Positions 33,405 through 42,884 of a DNA stretch of 64,000 nt are shown here, piece by piece. A model generated the notes under the pieces. The model was not told the origin of the DNA. It saw nothing but the letters and a program-made list of their open reading frames with translations, and ran no database searches. The translations under genes and the position numbers were made by a program. Position 1 is the first letter of the stretch. Each line of letters begins with the position of its first letter. The DNA comes from Sphingobacterium psychroaquaticum (GTDB lineage Bacteria; Bacteroidota; Bacteroidia; Sphingobacteriales; Sphingobacteriaceae), in the NCBI RefSeq assembly GCF_900177625.1, contig NZ_FXAU01000001.1:107746-171745 (forward strand). The letters run 5' to 3'.

Positions 33405-35405
33405 ATGCAAGGAGAAGACGATTTAAGAGGTTTAGCCAAGATTATGGCTTTCATGCGTGCGGTCAGTATCATCATTGTACTGATGCACTTTTACTGGTTC
33501 TGCTTTGGTTTCTTTTTGGAGCGTGGCTGGACATTAGAAATAATAGGCAAAATATTAGCCAACTTTAACCGAACGGCGGGGCTTTTTGCTCACAACCTTT
33601 ACACCAAAATTTTCGCATTGGTATTGCTGGCATTAAGCTGTCTTGGAACCAAAGGTGTAAAGAACGAAAAAATAACATGGACAAAAATAAACACCGCCTT
33701 GGTAATTGGTTTTATTCTGTTTTTTCTCAATACACCTTTACTAAAACTGTCTCCCTTTATAGGTACATCTCTCTACATTTTTACTACAGCATTAGGTTAC
33801 ATTTCTTTGATGAAGGCGGGTGTCTGGATTACCAGATTGCTCCGCACGAATTTAATGGATGATGTATTTAATAATGAGAATGAGAGTTTTCAGCAAGAAA
33901 CCAAACTGATGAAAAACGAATATTCTGTAAACTTACCTACTAAATTTTATTACAAGGGAAAGTGGAATGAAGGCTGGATTAACGTAGTGAATCCTTTCAG
34001 GGCAACAATTGTATTAGGCACGCCAGGTTCAGGCAAATCATACGCAGTTGTAAATAATTATATTAGACAGCATATAGAAAAAGGGTTTTCAATGTATATC
34101 TATGATTTTAAATTTGACGACCTTTCTACTATTGCATATAACCATTTACTAAAACACCGAGATAAATACAAGGTACAGCCTCAATTTTATGTTATTAATT
34201 TTGATGATCCTCGTAAAAGTCATCGTTGCAATCCACTTAACCCGGTTTTTATGACGGATATCTCTGATGCTTATGAAGCTGCTTACACGATTATGTTGAA
34301 TCTTAATAGAAGCTGGATCCAGAAGCAAGGGGATTTTTTCGTTGAATCACCAATTATTTTGCTGGCAGCAATCATCTGGTTTCTGAAAATCTATGACAGC
34401 GGCAAATACTGCACTTTTCCACACGCTATTGAATTACTGAATAAAAAATACTCTGATGTATTCACTATTCTGACGTCTTATCCTGATTTGGAAAATTATT
34501 TATCGCCCTTTATGGATGCTTGGCAGGGCGGAGCACAAGACCAACTGCAAGGACAGATTGCTTCTGCTAAAATCCCATTATCAAGAATGATTTCTCCACA
34601 ATTATATTGGGTAATGACCGGTGACGACTTTTCTCTGGATATCAACAATCCGAAGGAGCCTAAGATTTTATGTGTAGGTAATAATCCAGACCGTCAAAAT
34701 ATTTACTCAGCGGCATTGGGTTTATATAATTCAAGAATTGTGAAACTCATTAATAAAAAAGGACAGTTAAAGAGTTCTGTCATCATCGATGAGTTACCGA
34801 CAATTTATTTTCGAGGATTGGATAACCTGATTGCAACGGCCAGAAGTAATAAAGTGGCAGTATGTTTAGGCTTTCAAGACTATTCTCAATTAATCCGTGA
34901 TTATGGAGATAAAGAAGCTAAAGTAATTCAGAACACTGTCGGTAACATTTTTAGTGGTCAGGTAGTGGGAGAAACTGCTAAAAATCTTTCGGAACGTTTC
35001 GGGAAAGTGTTGCAAAAACGTCAAAGCTTGACAATTAACAGGAATGATAAATCTACTTCAATATCCACACAGTTAGATAGCTTAATACCTGCATCTAAGA
35101 TTTCTACACTTACACAAGGAATGTTCGTGGGAGCTGTTTCCGACAATTTTGACGAACGTATTGAACAGAAGATTTTTCATTCTGAAATTGTAGTAGATAA
35201 CGACAAAGTTGCTGCCGAAACCAAAGCTTTTAAAAAAATACCAGAGATTTTATCTTTTAACGATTCACATGGAGCTGATAATATGAAAGAACAAATTGAA
35301 GCTAATTACAAGCAGGTAAAGAAAGATGTTATAGGTATTATTGCAAATGAAATAGATCGAATCAAGAATGATTCTAATTTAACGCACTTACTTAAAGACC
35401 TATAG
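33405..35405 (+). CDS. mobC: VirD4/TraG-type coupling protein (MobC)
   Basis: A 666-residue ATPase that links the relaxase-DNA complex to the Tra channel. There are several membrane segments in the first 150 residues. Walker A is LGTPGSGKSYA (about residues 203-213) and Walker B SSVIIDELPT (about 455-464). The family motif DFSQLIRDYG-like sequence (FQDYSQLIRDYGDKEA) follows. It starts 107 bases after mobB; that gap has no gene. Confidence 0.93.
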   Translation: MQGEDDLRGLAKIMAFMRAVSIIIVLMHFYWFCFGFFLERGWTLEIIGKILANFNRTAGLFAHNLYTKIFALVLLALSCLGTKGVKNEKITWTKINTALVIGFILFFLNTPLLKLSPFIGTSLYIFTTALGYISLMKAGVWITRLLRTNLMDDVFNNENESFQQETKLMKNEYSVNLPTKFYYKGKWNEGWINVVNPFRATIVLGTPGSGKSYAVVNNYIRQHIEKGFSMYIYDFKFDDLSTIAYNHLLKHRDKYKVQPQFYVINFDDPRKSHRCNPLNPVFMTDISDAYEAAYTIMLNLNRSWIQKQGDFFVESPIILLAAIIWFLKIYDSGKYCTFPHAIELLNKKYSDVFTILTSYPDLENYLSPFMDAWQGGAQDQLQGQIASAKIPLSRMISPQLYWVMTGDDFSLDINNPKEPKILCVGNNPDRQNIYSAALGLYNSRIVKLINKKGQLKSSVIIDELPTIYFRGLDNLIATARSNKVAVCLGFQDYSQLIRDYGDKEAKVIQNTVGNIFSGQVVGETAKNLSERFGKVLQKRQSLTINRNDKSTSISTQLDSLIPASKISTLTQGMFVGAVSDNFDERIEQKIFHSEIVVDNDKVAAETKAFKKIPEILSFNDSHGADNMKEQIEANYKQVKKDVIGIIANEIDRIKNDSNLTHLLKDL

Positions 35406-35767
35406 ATAAACTACACTTCTCTTAGTAGTGTTAATGCTCACTAAGCTTTTTTTCAACCTTTTAATAATACTGAATAAATAATTATTAGAATCATTGATGC
35501 ACTATTCTGTTTAGAACAAGCTACAGTAAATAGAGGTATTTACTGTAGCTTTTAAATTTTTATTATATGACTTTGTTCTTTCCCTTTTTAATAGAAAACG
35601 GTTTGACATTAGACGAATCTATTTCTTTTGTGATTCCTCATTTTTATGACTGATGGAAATACAAAATCTGTAAAAAATAGAAACTTTTTTATACTGAACA
35701 CAAAAGAGGTATATTTTAAAATATTTAACAACTTCAATCAGGCAAAAAATTACGATACACAAAGTGA
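35406..35767. other. 362-bp gap with perfect 14-bp hairpin
   Basis: AGCTACAGTAAATA (35519-35532) pairs perfectly with TATTTACTGTAGCT (35537-35550) across a GAGG loop, then TTTAAATTTTT, so it is a strong terminator for the mob operon. A weaker inverted repeat (cacttctcttagtagtg) lies at 35413-35431. The rest has no gene. Confidence 0.85.
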
Positions 35768-36187
35768 TTATTTATAATCCCCTCTTAGATTTCTCGAATT
35801 AAAAACAGGGAATAAATCCTCCTTTCCGAGGTATAGTTTAATTTTATTTAAGCTAGCAGCAAGTTCGTCCTTCTGAATGGGTTTCATTAAGTATTCTATA
35901 CTTACACTATTATTACTAAATGCTCTAAAAGTATATTCATCATAGGCAGTTGTAAATATTATCGGGCATTTAATAATTGACTGATCGAATATGGAAAAAC
36001 TAACCCCATCAGCCAAACATATATCCATTGTAATTAAATCTGGTGAATTGTTTAAATTTAACCAGGAAACTGCATCCTTAACTGTATCAATTATTTGCAA
36101 AATTTCACAGTTAGGTTCCAATTCTTCTAACAATCTTTTTAGGCGACGAGCATTTAAGTCTTCATCTTCTATAATTAAAATTCTCAT
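35768..36187 (-). CDS. LytR-type receiver domain, output domain missing
   Basis: A 139-residue response-regulator receiver domain: acidic pair in IIEDED, phosphoacceptor in DLITMDICL (about residue 56), Thr in FTTAYDEY and Lys in YLMKPI. These are typical of LytTR-family regulators, but the DNA-binding LytTR domain is absent and the end (NSRNLRGDYK) is probably new sequence after truncation. Complete relatives have about 240 residues. It may be a phosphate sink or an inactive relic. Confidence 0.8.
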   Translation of the reverse strand: MRILIIEDEDLNARRLKRLLEELEPNCEILQIIDTVKDAVSWLNLNNSPDLITMDICLADGVSFSIFDQSIIKCPIIFTTAYDEYTFRAFSNNSVSIEYLMKPIQKDELAASLNKIKLYLGKEDLFPVFNSRNLRGDYK

Positions 36188-36334
36188 ACTGTTTATAGAT
36201 AGTGGTGATTAATTAAGTGAAAATTCTATTGGTATTATTGAAAATTAAATAGGACCTATTAAAAATGATTCTGACTTAAAGACATTGCATACAAGACCCT
36301 ATACACATTTGATCACTAGAAATACTTACATTAA

Positions 36335-36424
36335 TTTGGTGTCATACGTACATGCTAATAACAATTGAACATCTTTGTCGATTTCAATCCCATTAACTTC
36401 GCTATATCAGCGTGAATTGTGTGT
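36335..36424 (-). pseudogene. AraC-type HTH remnant
   Basis: On the minus strand, in one frame with a stop, is IHADIAKLMGLKSTKMF followed by HVRMTPN, which reads like the second helix-turn-helix of AraC regulators (IA..xGF.S...F...xGMTP). The sequence ATTTGGTGTCATAC.TAC on the plus strand is shared with the end of the intact AraC gene (37740-37757), with one mismatch. It starts just after the thioredoxin gene stop, so that gene probably once lay next to an AraC gene. Confidence 0.45.
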
Positions 36425-36427
36425 TGC

Positions 36428-37636
36428 TTATTCCGCTTTTAATTTATCCACAATGGTTTTGATTTCAGGTATAGCTTCATCCACACCTATATAACCAACG
36501 TTTTTGTAACGTATAAAACCATTCTTGTCAATAAAGAATTTAGCAGGAAGTCCAGAAATTTTATAGGCAGCTGAAACAGGGCTTTTTCCAAGAACCTCGT
36601 CCTTTAAATCCATGTAAACATCAAATCGGTTTCCCCTTGCAATTAGCATCTTTTTAGCATCATCAGCAGCATTTGGGCTTTTTTCTTGGGTATGAATAAA
36701 CATAAAAACAACGCTATCATCGTTTTTGTAGTAATCTACGGCCTTCTGCATACCCGGGAAAGAGGCTATGCAAGGCTGGCACCAAGTAGCCCAAAAGTCT
36801 AAGATAACGATTTTACCCTTTAGACTTTTTAACGAAACGCTTTTTCCGTTTAAATCTTTAAGTTCAAAATCTGGAGCCAATTGGTTAGTCTCCATTTTTG
36901 CTATTTTTGTCAATGTGCTATTATGGTCCACAGTTTCCATAGAATCGAGCAGAAATTCATAGCGTATCTCGTCACCATATTTATTTTGAAATAACTTTCT
37001 TGAAGCATCTTTGAATCTATCACTTCTATTTGCCGAAATTTTCAGTAATCTATTAACTTCATTGAAAGCATCCAGCTGTTTATCAGCTTCGATCAGTGCG
37101 AAAGGATAAATTTCAGCATCTGCACTTAAAAAATCAGACTTGTCTTCATTATTAGGCTTTAGATACTCCAATGCAGCTTTAAACTCCTTACGTTTATAGA
37201 GAATCAAACCGTAGTGAAAGTTGTTTGATCCAGTTTGACCCAAAAAAGGCTTTACAAGTTCTTCAGCATCATTCAGCATCCCAGCTTCGATAAGAGCTCG
37301 AGTAACTGTAGATAAACTGCTTGTCTTCCAACTTTTATTATTAATCTTATTCATCCAGTAGTTTGCCTTCTGAGCATCTCCTGCGTGGGCATAAGCTTTA
37401 GCGGCTATGTATCGGCCAGCATCTAATATCATGGCATCTCTTGGTTCCGATGCAGACTGCTTTTCCATTTGAACAAGCATTTTTTCAATGCTAATTGGAT
37501 CTGTTTCAGATTTTATTGCATTATAGAGGTAAGTAGTTGACTGTTCCTCAACAACAATTTGCCCAATTGCTTTTATTGGAGTAGCCATTACTACTAAAAG
37601 CAAAATTGTCACGATAATCATACATTTTTTTTCCAT
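36428..37636 (-). CDS. TlpA-like thioredoxin-fold protein
   Basis: A 402-residue exported thiol-disulfide protein. It has a signal peptide (MIIVTILLLVVMATPIKAIG), a long helical TPR-like middle part (residues 50-240), and a C-terminal TlpA/AhpC-TSA domain with APDFELKDLNGKSVSLKSLKG and the redox motif WATWCQPCI (about residues 280-288). It probably works in the periplasm as a reductant for cytochrome c maturation or stress repair. It is convergent with nothing nearby and is likely cargo. Confidence 0.85.
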   Translation of the reverse strand: MEKKCMIIVTILLLVVMATPIKAIGQIVVEEQSTTYLYNAIKSETDPISIEKMLVQMEKQSASEPRDAMILDAGRYIAAKAYAHAGDAQKANYWMNKINNKSWKTSSLSTVTRALIEAGMLNDAEELVKPFLGQTGSNNFHYGLILYKRKEFKAALEYLKPNNEDKSDFLSADAEIYPFALIEADKQLDAFNEVNRLLKISANRSDRFKDASRKLFQNKYGDEIRYEFLLDSMETVDHNSTLTKIAKMETNQLAPDFELKDLNGKSVSLKSLKGKIVILDFWATWCQPCIASFPGMQKAVDYYKNDDSVVFMFIHTQEKSPNAADDAKKMLIARGNRFDVYMDLKDEVLGKSPVSAAYKISGLPAKFFIDKNGFIRYKNVGYIGVDEAIPEIKTIVDKLKAE

Positions 37637-37730
37637 TTTCTTTTAATTAGGTTATCTATAGTAATAGACCACTAAAAACACAATTTGGGGGGGCAACTAT
37701 CATTTTATTAATATCCTTCTATTAGCCTTA

Positions 37731-38606
37731 TTAATTTTTTCTGTATTCATTTGGTGTCATACCTACTTGTTTTTTGAAGAATTTACCAAATGATGTGGCA
37801 TCAGCATAGTTAAAATGTTCTGCCAATTCTTTAATGGTAATTTTTGAAGATTTAATAAGAGCCTTTGCTTCCGCTATAATATATTCAAAGACCCATTCGT
37901 TGACCGTCTTTCCTGTCTGTTGTTTTATGATCGTCGATAAGTATTTGGTCGATAATAATAGCTTTTCGGCATAGAACAATGTGTCTTTTTCATTCTTGTA
38001 GTGTTTAAATAAGAGCTGATAGAACTCCCAAACTAGTTTTTCCTTTTTTGTCAGGCCTTCGGTATTTAAATATGTATGGTTTTTTTCAATCAGCGCAAAC
38101 TCGTACATGCCTGACAATAATGAATGCTGTATGATCTGTCTTCTGAACAAATTATCTTTCCGATTATATTTTTCAAGCAGATTATCATAAAGCTTTAATA
38201 ATATATTATATTCTTCAATATCGGCTTTAAAATAAGACGTCTGTCTTGCATCGGGATAGAGATATGAAGCATCGAAAGCAGCGACGAACTCAAGAGATAT
38301 TGACATATATTTCATCATAAAATCACTGCTTATTTCTTCTGGCACATATTGGATGATAGTGCCGGGAGAGAGTGCTATGACGTCTCTTTCAGATAGCGGA
38401 ACAGATTTTAAGTTGACTTTCATATTACCGTTCCCTTTTATACATATACCAACAAGTAAGGAATTAATCTTTACCGGATGTTCGAGCGTTATTCCAATAA
38501 TATCTTCACTTGTATCTGATATCGCAAAATCGTTCCTCAGATTATCATCCGCCAAATTCAGGTGTGAAACTTCCAAGGTGTAAATAGTTTTTTGTTTCAT
38601 CATCAC
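37731..38606 (-). CDS. AraC-family transcriptional regulator
   Basis: A 291-residue AraC regulator with an N-terminal sensing domain and C-terminal two-part HTH (ITIKELAEHFNYADATSFGKFFKKQVGMTPNEYRKN). It is read divergently from the RND efflux operon, 153 bases apart, so it most probably controls that operon in response to an unknown ligand. The HTH is intact; the start MMMKQKTIY has two extra Met codons. Confidence 0.9.
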   Translation of the reverse strand: MMMKQKTIYTLEVSHLNLADDNLRNDFAISDTSEDIIGITLEHPVKINSLLVGICIKGNGNMKVNLKSVPLSERDVIALSPGTIIQYVPEEISSDFMMKYMSISLEFVAAFDASYLYPDARQTSYFKADIEEYNILLKLYDNLLEKYNRKDNLFRRQIIQHSLLSGMYEFALIEKNHTYLNTEGLTKKEKLVWEFYQLLFKHYKNEKDTLFYAEKLLLSTKYLSTIIKQQTGKTVNEWVFEYIIAEAKALIKSSKITIKELAEHFNYADATSFGKFFKKQVGMTPNEYRKN

Positions 38607-38759
38607 ATTATCTTTTAAGACAAATAAACCATTTTTTTCAATTTATCCGTCTATTATTCCAAAAATAGTACCATCTGACTATAAATTAGGAATGTGTGAC
38701 CTTTTTAATATATGCTGTAGAACGGAACTTTGCAATGTTAAAATATTGAATTAATCGGT

Positions 38760-39785
38760 ATGAAAATTAGAAACTATTTAGCAATCGCCTCTTTTATCCT
38801 TTTTCTCATTACAAGCTGTAAGAACAAAGAAAAGGAAATCCAAAATGAACAGCAGATTCCAGTAAAGGCAGTATTGATTGCACTGAATGATATTGACGGA
38901 CAGAGAAAGTATATCGGTTCCGTCGAAGAGTCTGCGCAGACCCAGCTAAGTTTTCAGGTTGCTGGAAATGTAAAGCAGATACTTGTTTCCGAAGGAAGTA
39001 AGGTCAATGCAGGTCAACTCTTAGCAACTTTGGATAAAGGCCGTTACCAAAAGGCTTATGAGGTAGCAAAGTCCCAGAAAAAGCAAGCTAAGGATGCCTA
39101 TCAGAGACTTAAGATTATTTATGATAACAAGAGTTTACCTGAGATCAAGATTATTGAAGCTCAATCTATTCTTGAACAGGCAGAAGCTGCAGAGTCTCTT
39201 GCTCTAAAGGATGTAGAAGACTGTAACCTCTATGCCCCTTACAGTGGAGTAATCGGGACCAAGGGTATTGATCTGGGTGCAAATGTAGCTGCTGGTATGC
39301 CGGTTTTTACAGTACTTAAAGTAGAAAAAATACGGGTTAAAGTTTCTGTTCCCGAGAATGATATAAAAGAGTTGAAAATCGGTGATGATGCAAATATCTA
39401 CTTAAAGACACTGGATAAGACTTATACCGGAAAAATTATCGAGAAGGGAGTTGTGGCCAATCCATATTCCAGAGCATATACGGTTAAGGTAGATATTCTA
39501 AATGGCAGCGACGAACTGCTTCCGGGGATGGACTGTAACATTACATTTAAATCGGATAACTTGACAGGCTATTCACTTCCAATTTCTGTAATTCAAATTT
39601 CTGCAAGGAATGAACGGTATGTGTGGAAGGTCAGTAAAGACAATACTGTGTCAAAACAAACAGTGAAAATAGGAGAACTGACTTCAGATGGCGTGGTTGT
39701 CTTAGAAGGTATTGGAGAAGGAGACCGGATTGTTACCGAAGGTTTTCAAAAAATCTTTGAAGGATCTAAAGTTATCGTTAACTAA
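38760..39785 (+). CDS. RND efflux periplasmic adaptor (lipoprotein)
   Basis: A 341-residue membrane-fusion protein. The signal sequence ends in a lipobox ITSC (C20), so it is a lipoprotein. It has a lipoyl-like half (FQVAGNVKQILVSEGSKVNAGQLLATLD), a coiled coil (about residues 95-145), the second half-lipoyl (YAPYSGVIGTKGIDLGANV) and a beta-barrel (VKVSVPENDIKEL). It links the permease to the outer-membrane channel. First gene of a three-gene efflux operon. Confidence 0.93.
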   Translation: MKIRNYLAIASFILFLITSCKNKEKEIQNEQQIPVKAVLIALNDIDGQRKYIGSVEESAQTQLSFQVAGNVKQILVSEGSKVNAGQLLATLDKGRYQKAYEVAKSQKKQAKDAYQRLKIIYDNKSLPEIKIIEAQSILEQAEAAESLALKDVEDCNLYAPYSGVIGTKGIDLGANVAAGMPVFTVLKVEKIRVKVSVPENDIKELKIGDDANIYLKTLDKTYTGKIIEKGVVANPYSRAYTVKVDILNGSDELLPGMDCNITFKSDNLTGYSLPISVIQISARNERYVWKVSKDNTVSKQTVKIGELTSDGVVVLEGIGEGDRIVTEGFQKIFEGSKVIVN

Positions 39786-39803
39786 AAACTTGAACTATAA
39801 GAA

Positions 39804-42800
39804 ATGGCAAATAATATTAAAGCAGTAGCATGGGCTATGCGTTACCATAAAGTTGTCTTTTTAGTAACGGCGTTACTTCTACTAGCGGGAATTGGTGGGC
39901 TTCTCTATATGCCCAAACAGGAATATCCAACTGTAAATATAAATCAGGGGATTATTGCGGGAATATACCCCGGAGCTAATTCAGAACAGGTCGCAAAACA
40001 ACTGACCAAACCTTTGGAAGAACATCTTTTCAAATATAAAGAAGTAAAAAGAAAGGCTACCTATTCACAGTCTAAAGACGGTATTGTTTACGTTTACATT
40101 ACCTTGAATGATTATGTAAAAAACAAGGATGAGGTATGGGCAAAAATAAGACACGGCTTAAATGAACTTAAACAGGAACTGCCTCCCGAGGTATTGGCGC
40201 TGGTAGTAGATTCAGAGTTCGGTGAAACTTCAGCTTTACTGTTTTCAGTCGAGTCCGAAAGTAAAACTTACCGACAGCTTGAAGGCTATTTGGAGAAAAT
40301 AGAATCGAGACTAAGACAGGTACCCGAAGTTTCAAAGTTGACAAAATCAGGAGAGCAGAAAGAAAGGATAGCCATCTATCTAGATAAAGGAAAAATGGCA
40401 AAAAATGGCATTCAGGTTCAGGAAATCGGAGAAGTACTCTATACACAAGGACTGAAAGGGTATGCAGGTGATATAGATAACGGAGATATGTCAGTCCCAA
40501 TCTATCTAAATACTGCGAATCAGACCGAACAGAACATTGCCAATCAAATTATCAGGGGTGATGGACAAACGGATATACTTCGGTTAAAGGATGTAGCGAA
40601 TATTGTGAGAGAATATCCTACACCAGATAATTTTATCAAGAATAACGGAAAAAAGTGCTTGTTGATGTCTGTCGAAATGCAGACAGGGAATGATATTACC
40701 CGTTTCGGAAAGGAATTAAACTCCATCCTTTTAGAGGAAGGAGCCAAACTTCCTTCCGATGTTAAAATCAGTACCATTGTCGATCAATCAAAAGTTGTAC
40801 AAAAATCAGTCGATGAGTTTCTGATCGAGATGCTTATAGCCATAATCTCGGTTGTACTTGTTACTGTATTTTTTATGCCCGTACGTGTTGCAGCAGTAGC
40901 AGCTACTTCTATTCCCATTACGATTTTTATCTCATTGGGAATTATGTATGCAGCAGGTTTCGAATTAAATGTTGTTACGTTTGCAGCACTCATAGTTGTA
41001 CTCGGTCTTATCGTAGATGACTGTATCGTTATAGTAGATAGCTACATTGAGCATCTTGATGAGGGCATGTCCCGCTGGCATGCATCAATTGCAGGTGCGG
41101 GAGAGTATTTCAAATCTCTGGTTTCTGCAACACTTATCATTAGCGTTACGTTCTTCCCCTTTCTTATCACACTGAAAGGACCGAATAAAGACTTTATGTT
41201 TTCTTACCCGTGGACGCTTACAATCACACTCTTTGTTTCTCTTGCAGTAGCCTTGTTTATCATTCCTTTTATGCAGTATATCCTGATAAAAAAAGGTTTG
41301 CATAAAGATAAGGAAGACACCAAGAAAAGTTTTCTTGACCGAATTCAGTCAGGTTATGATAAGCTTCTTCCGGTATTCTTTAAACGTCCGGTATTAACCC
41401 TATCTATCTTAATTACTTCTGTGGTGTTGGCTATGTTAATGCTGGGAAATGCCAAGATGAGAATGATGCCTATTGCTGAACGTGATCTATTTGCAGTAGA
41501 AATTTATCTTCCACAGGGCAATTCTTTGGTTCAAACCGAAAAAGTGGCTGACAGTCTGGAAAAAGTCTTGAAAAAAGATGATAGGGTACTATCCATTACT
41601 TCTTTTATCGGAGCAAGCTCCCCTCGTTTCCATTCAGGTTATTCACCCAATATGCCTTCGAAAAACTACGCTCAATTTATTGTTAACACCAAATCAAATA
41701 AAGCTACAGAAGAAATACTGAATGAATATGCAGACAAATATGCCTTTCATTTCCCGAGAGCTTATGTTTTCTTTAAGCAGCTAGATAATGAGGTAGTACG
41801 CTATCCTATAGAAGTAAGATTGACAGGTGCCGATGAAACCACATTGAAATCCATGTCTAAAGAGCTGATCCGTGATTTATCTAAAATGGATGAATTCCTT
41901 TGGGTACATAACGATGCAGAAAATCCATCGTCGTCGGTACAGATAAATATAGACCAACAACTTGCTAATCGTCAGGGAATCTCTAACAATTCTGTGGCAC
42001 AGGAACTTGGTGTGATTAATAAAGGCTTTGATATAACAAATGTTTGGGAGGATGACTACAAGATGAATATCACGTTGAGAGGTGAAGTAGACAGCCTAAG
42101 GCAACTTAATCGTTTAGGTGATATATATGTGCCAAACATGGCTGGTGTATCTGTACCGTTGAATCAAGTTGCCGAAGTTTCGCCTGCTTGGAGAGATGGA
42201 CAGATAAACACACGCAATGGCATTTATACGATGTCTGTACTTGCCGATCTTAAGCGAAATGTAAATCCAAATGATATATTTCCTAAGGTAAGTACCTTGG
42301 TAGATTCCCTTCTTAAAAAAGATGACTATAAGAATGTTGAAGTTAAATATGGTGGTGTTTCAGAATCAAATGAAGAGTCAGTTCCGCAAACGCTTATTGC
42401 TCTGTTGATAGCCATATTCATCATCTATTTTGTACTTGTTTTTCACTACAAGAAAATCAGTCTGGCCAACCTGACGCTGGCATCAACCGTACTCTGTTTT
42501 TTCGGTGCCGCATTTGGAATATGGGTAACCGGATTTGAATTCGGAATGACTTCAGTTCTGGGATTCGTATGTCTAATCGGTATTGTAATGAGGAATGGTA
42601 TTATCCTTTTTGACTATGCTGATAAGCTTAGAAAAAACGAGAAAATGACAGTAAAAGAAGCTGCATTGGAAGCTGGAAAAAGAAGGATGAGGCCAATTGT
42701 ATTGACTTCGGTAGCCGCTTCAGTTGGTGTAATTACGATGTTGGTTGTTGGAAGCCCTCTCTGGGGACCAATGGCAGCTATCATCTGTTTCGGAGCACTA

Positions 42801-42884
42801 TTCTCCATGGTCTTTATATTAACAATCCTGCCTGTTTCTTATTGGCTCGTTTACAGAAAACAGGATACTAAAATCGTAAAATAA
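39804..42884 (+). CDS. RND efflux permease
   Basis: A 1026-residue RND pump, the usual length, with 12 membrane helices in two halves. The proton-relay aspartates are in LIVDDCIVIVD (D405-D406, helix 4). The hydrophobic domain repeats (VRVAAVAATSIPITIFISLG and MTSVLGFVCLIGIVMRNGI) and the periplasmic porter parts are intact. It exports drugs or other compounds by proton exchange. Its stop overlaps the start of the outer-membrane gene by one base (TAATG). Confidence 0.95.
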   Translation: MANNIKAVAWAMRYHKVVFLVTALLLLAGIGGLLYMPKQEYPTVNINQGIIAGIYPGANSEQVAKQLTKPLEEHLFKYKEVKRKATYSQSKDGIVYVYITLNDYVKNKDEVWAKIRHGLNELKQELPPEVLALVVDSEFGETSALLFSVESESKTYRQLEGYLEKIESRLRQVPEVSKLTKSGEQKERIAIYLDKGKMAKNGIQVQEIGEVLYTQGLKGYAGDIDNGDMSVPIYLNTANQTEQNIANQIIRGDGQTDILRLKDVANIVREYPTPDNFIKNNGKKCLLMSVEMQTGNDITRFGKELNSILLEEGAKLPSDVKISTIVDQSKVVQKSVDEFLIEMLIAIISVVLVTVFFMPVRVAAVAATSIPITIFISLGIMYAAGFELNVVTFAALIVVLGLIVDDCIVIVDSYIEHLDEGMSRWHASIAGAGEYFKSLVSATLIISVTFFPFLITLKGPNKDFMFSYPWTLTITLFVSLAVALFIIPFMQYILIKKGLHKDKEDTKKSFLDRIQSGYDKLLPVFFKRPVLTLSILITSVVLAMLMLGNAKMRMMPIAERDLFAVEIYLPQGNSLVQTEKVADSLEKVLKKDDRVLSITSFIGASSPRFHSGYSPNMPSKNYAQFIVNTKSNKATEEILNEYADKYAFHFPRAYVFFKQLDNEVVRYPIEVRLTGADETTLKSMSKELIRDLSKMDEFLWVHNDAENPSSSVQINIDQQLANRQGISNNSVAQELGVINKGFDITNVWEDDYKMNITLRGEVDSLRQLNRLGDIYVPNMAGVSVPLNQVAEVSPAWRDGQINTRNGIYTMSVLADLKRNVNPNDIFPKVSTLVDSLLKKDDYKNVEVKYGGVSESNEESVPQTLIALLIAIFIIYFVLVFHYKKISLANLTLASTVLCFFGAAFGIWVTGFEFGMTSVLGFVCLIGIVMRNGIILFDYADKLRKNEKMTVKEAALEAGKRRMRPIVLTSVAASVGVITMLVVGSPLWGPMAAIICFGALFSMVFILTILPVSYWLVYRKQDTKIVK

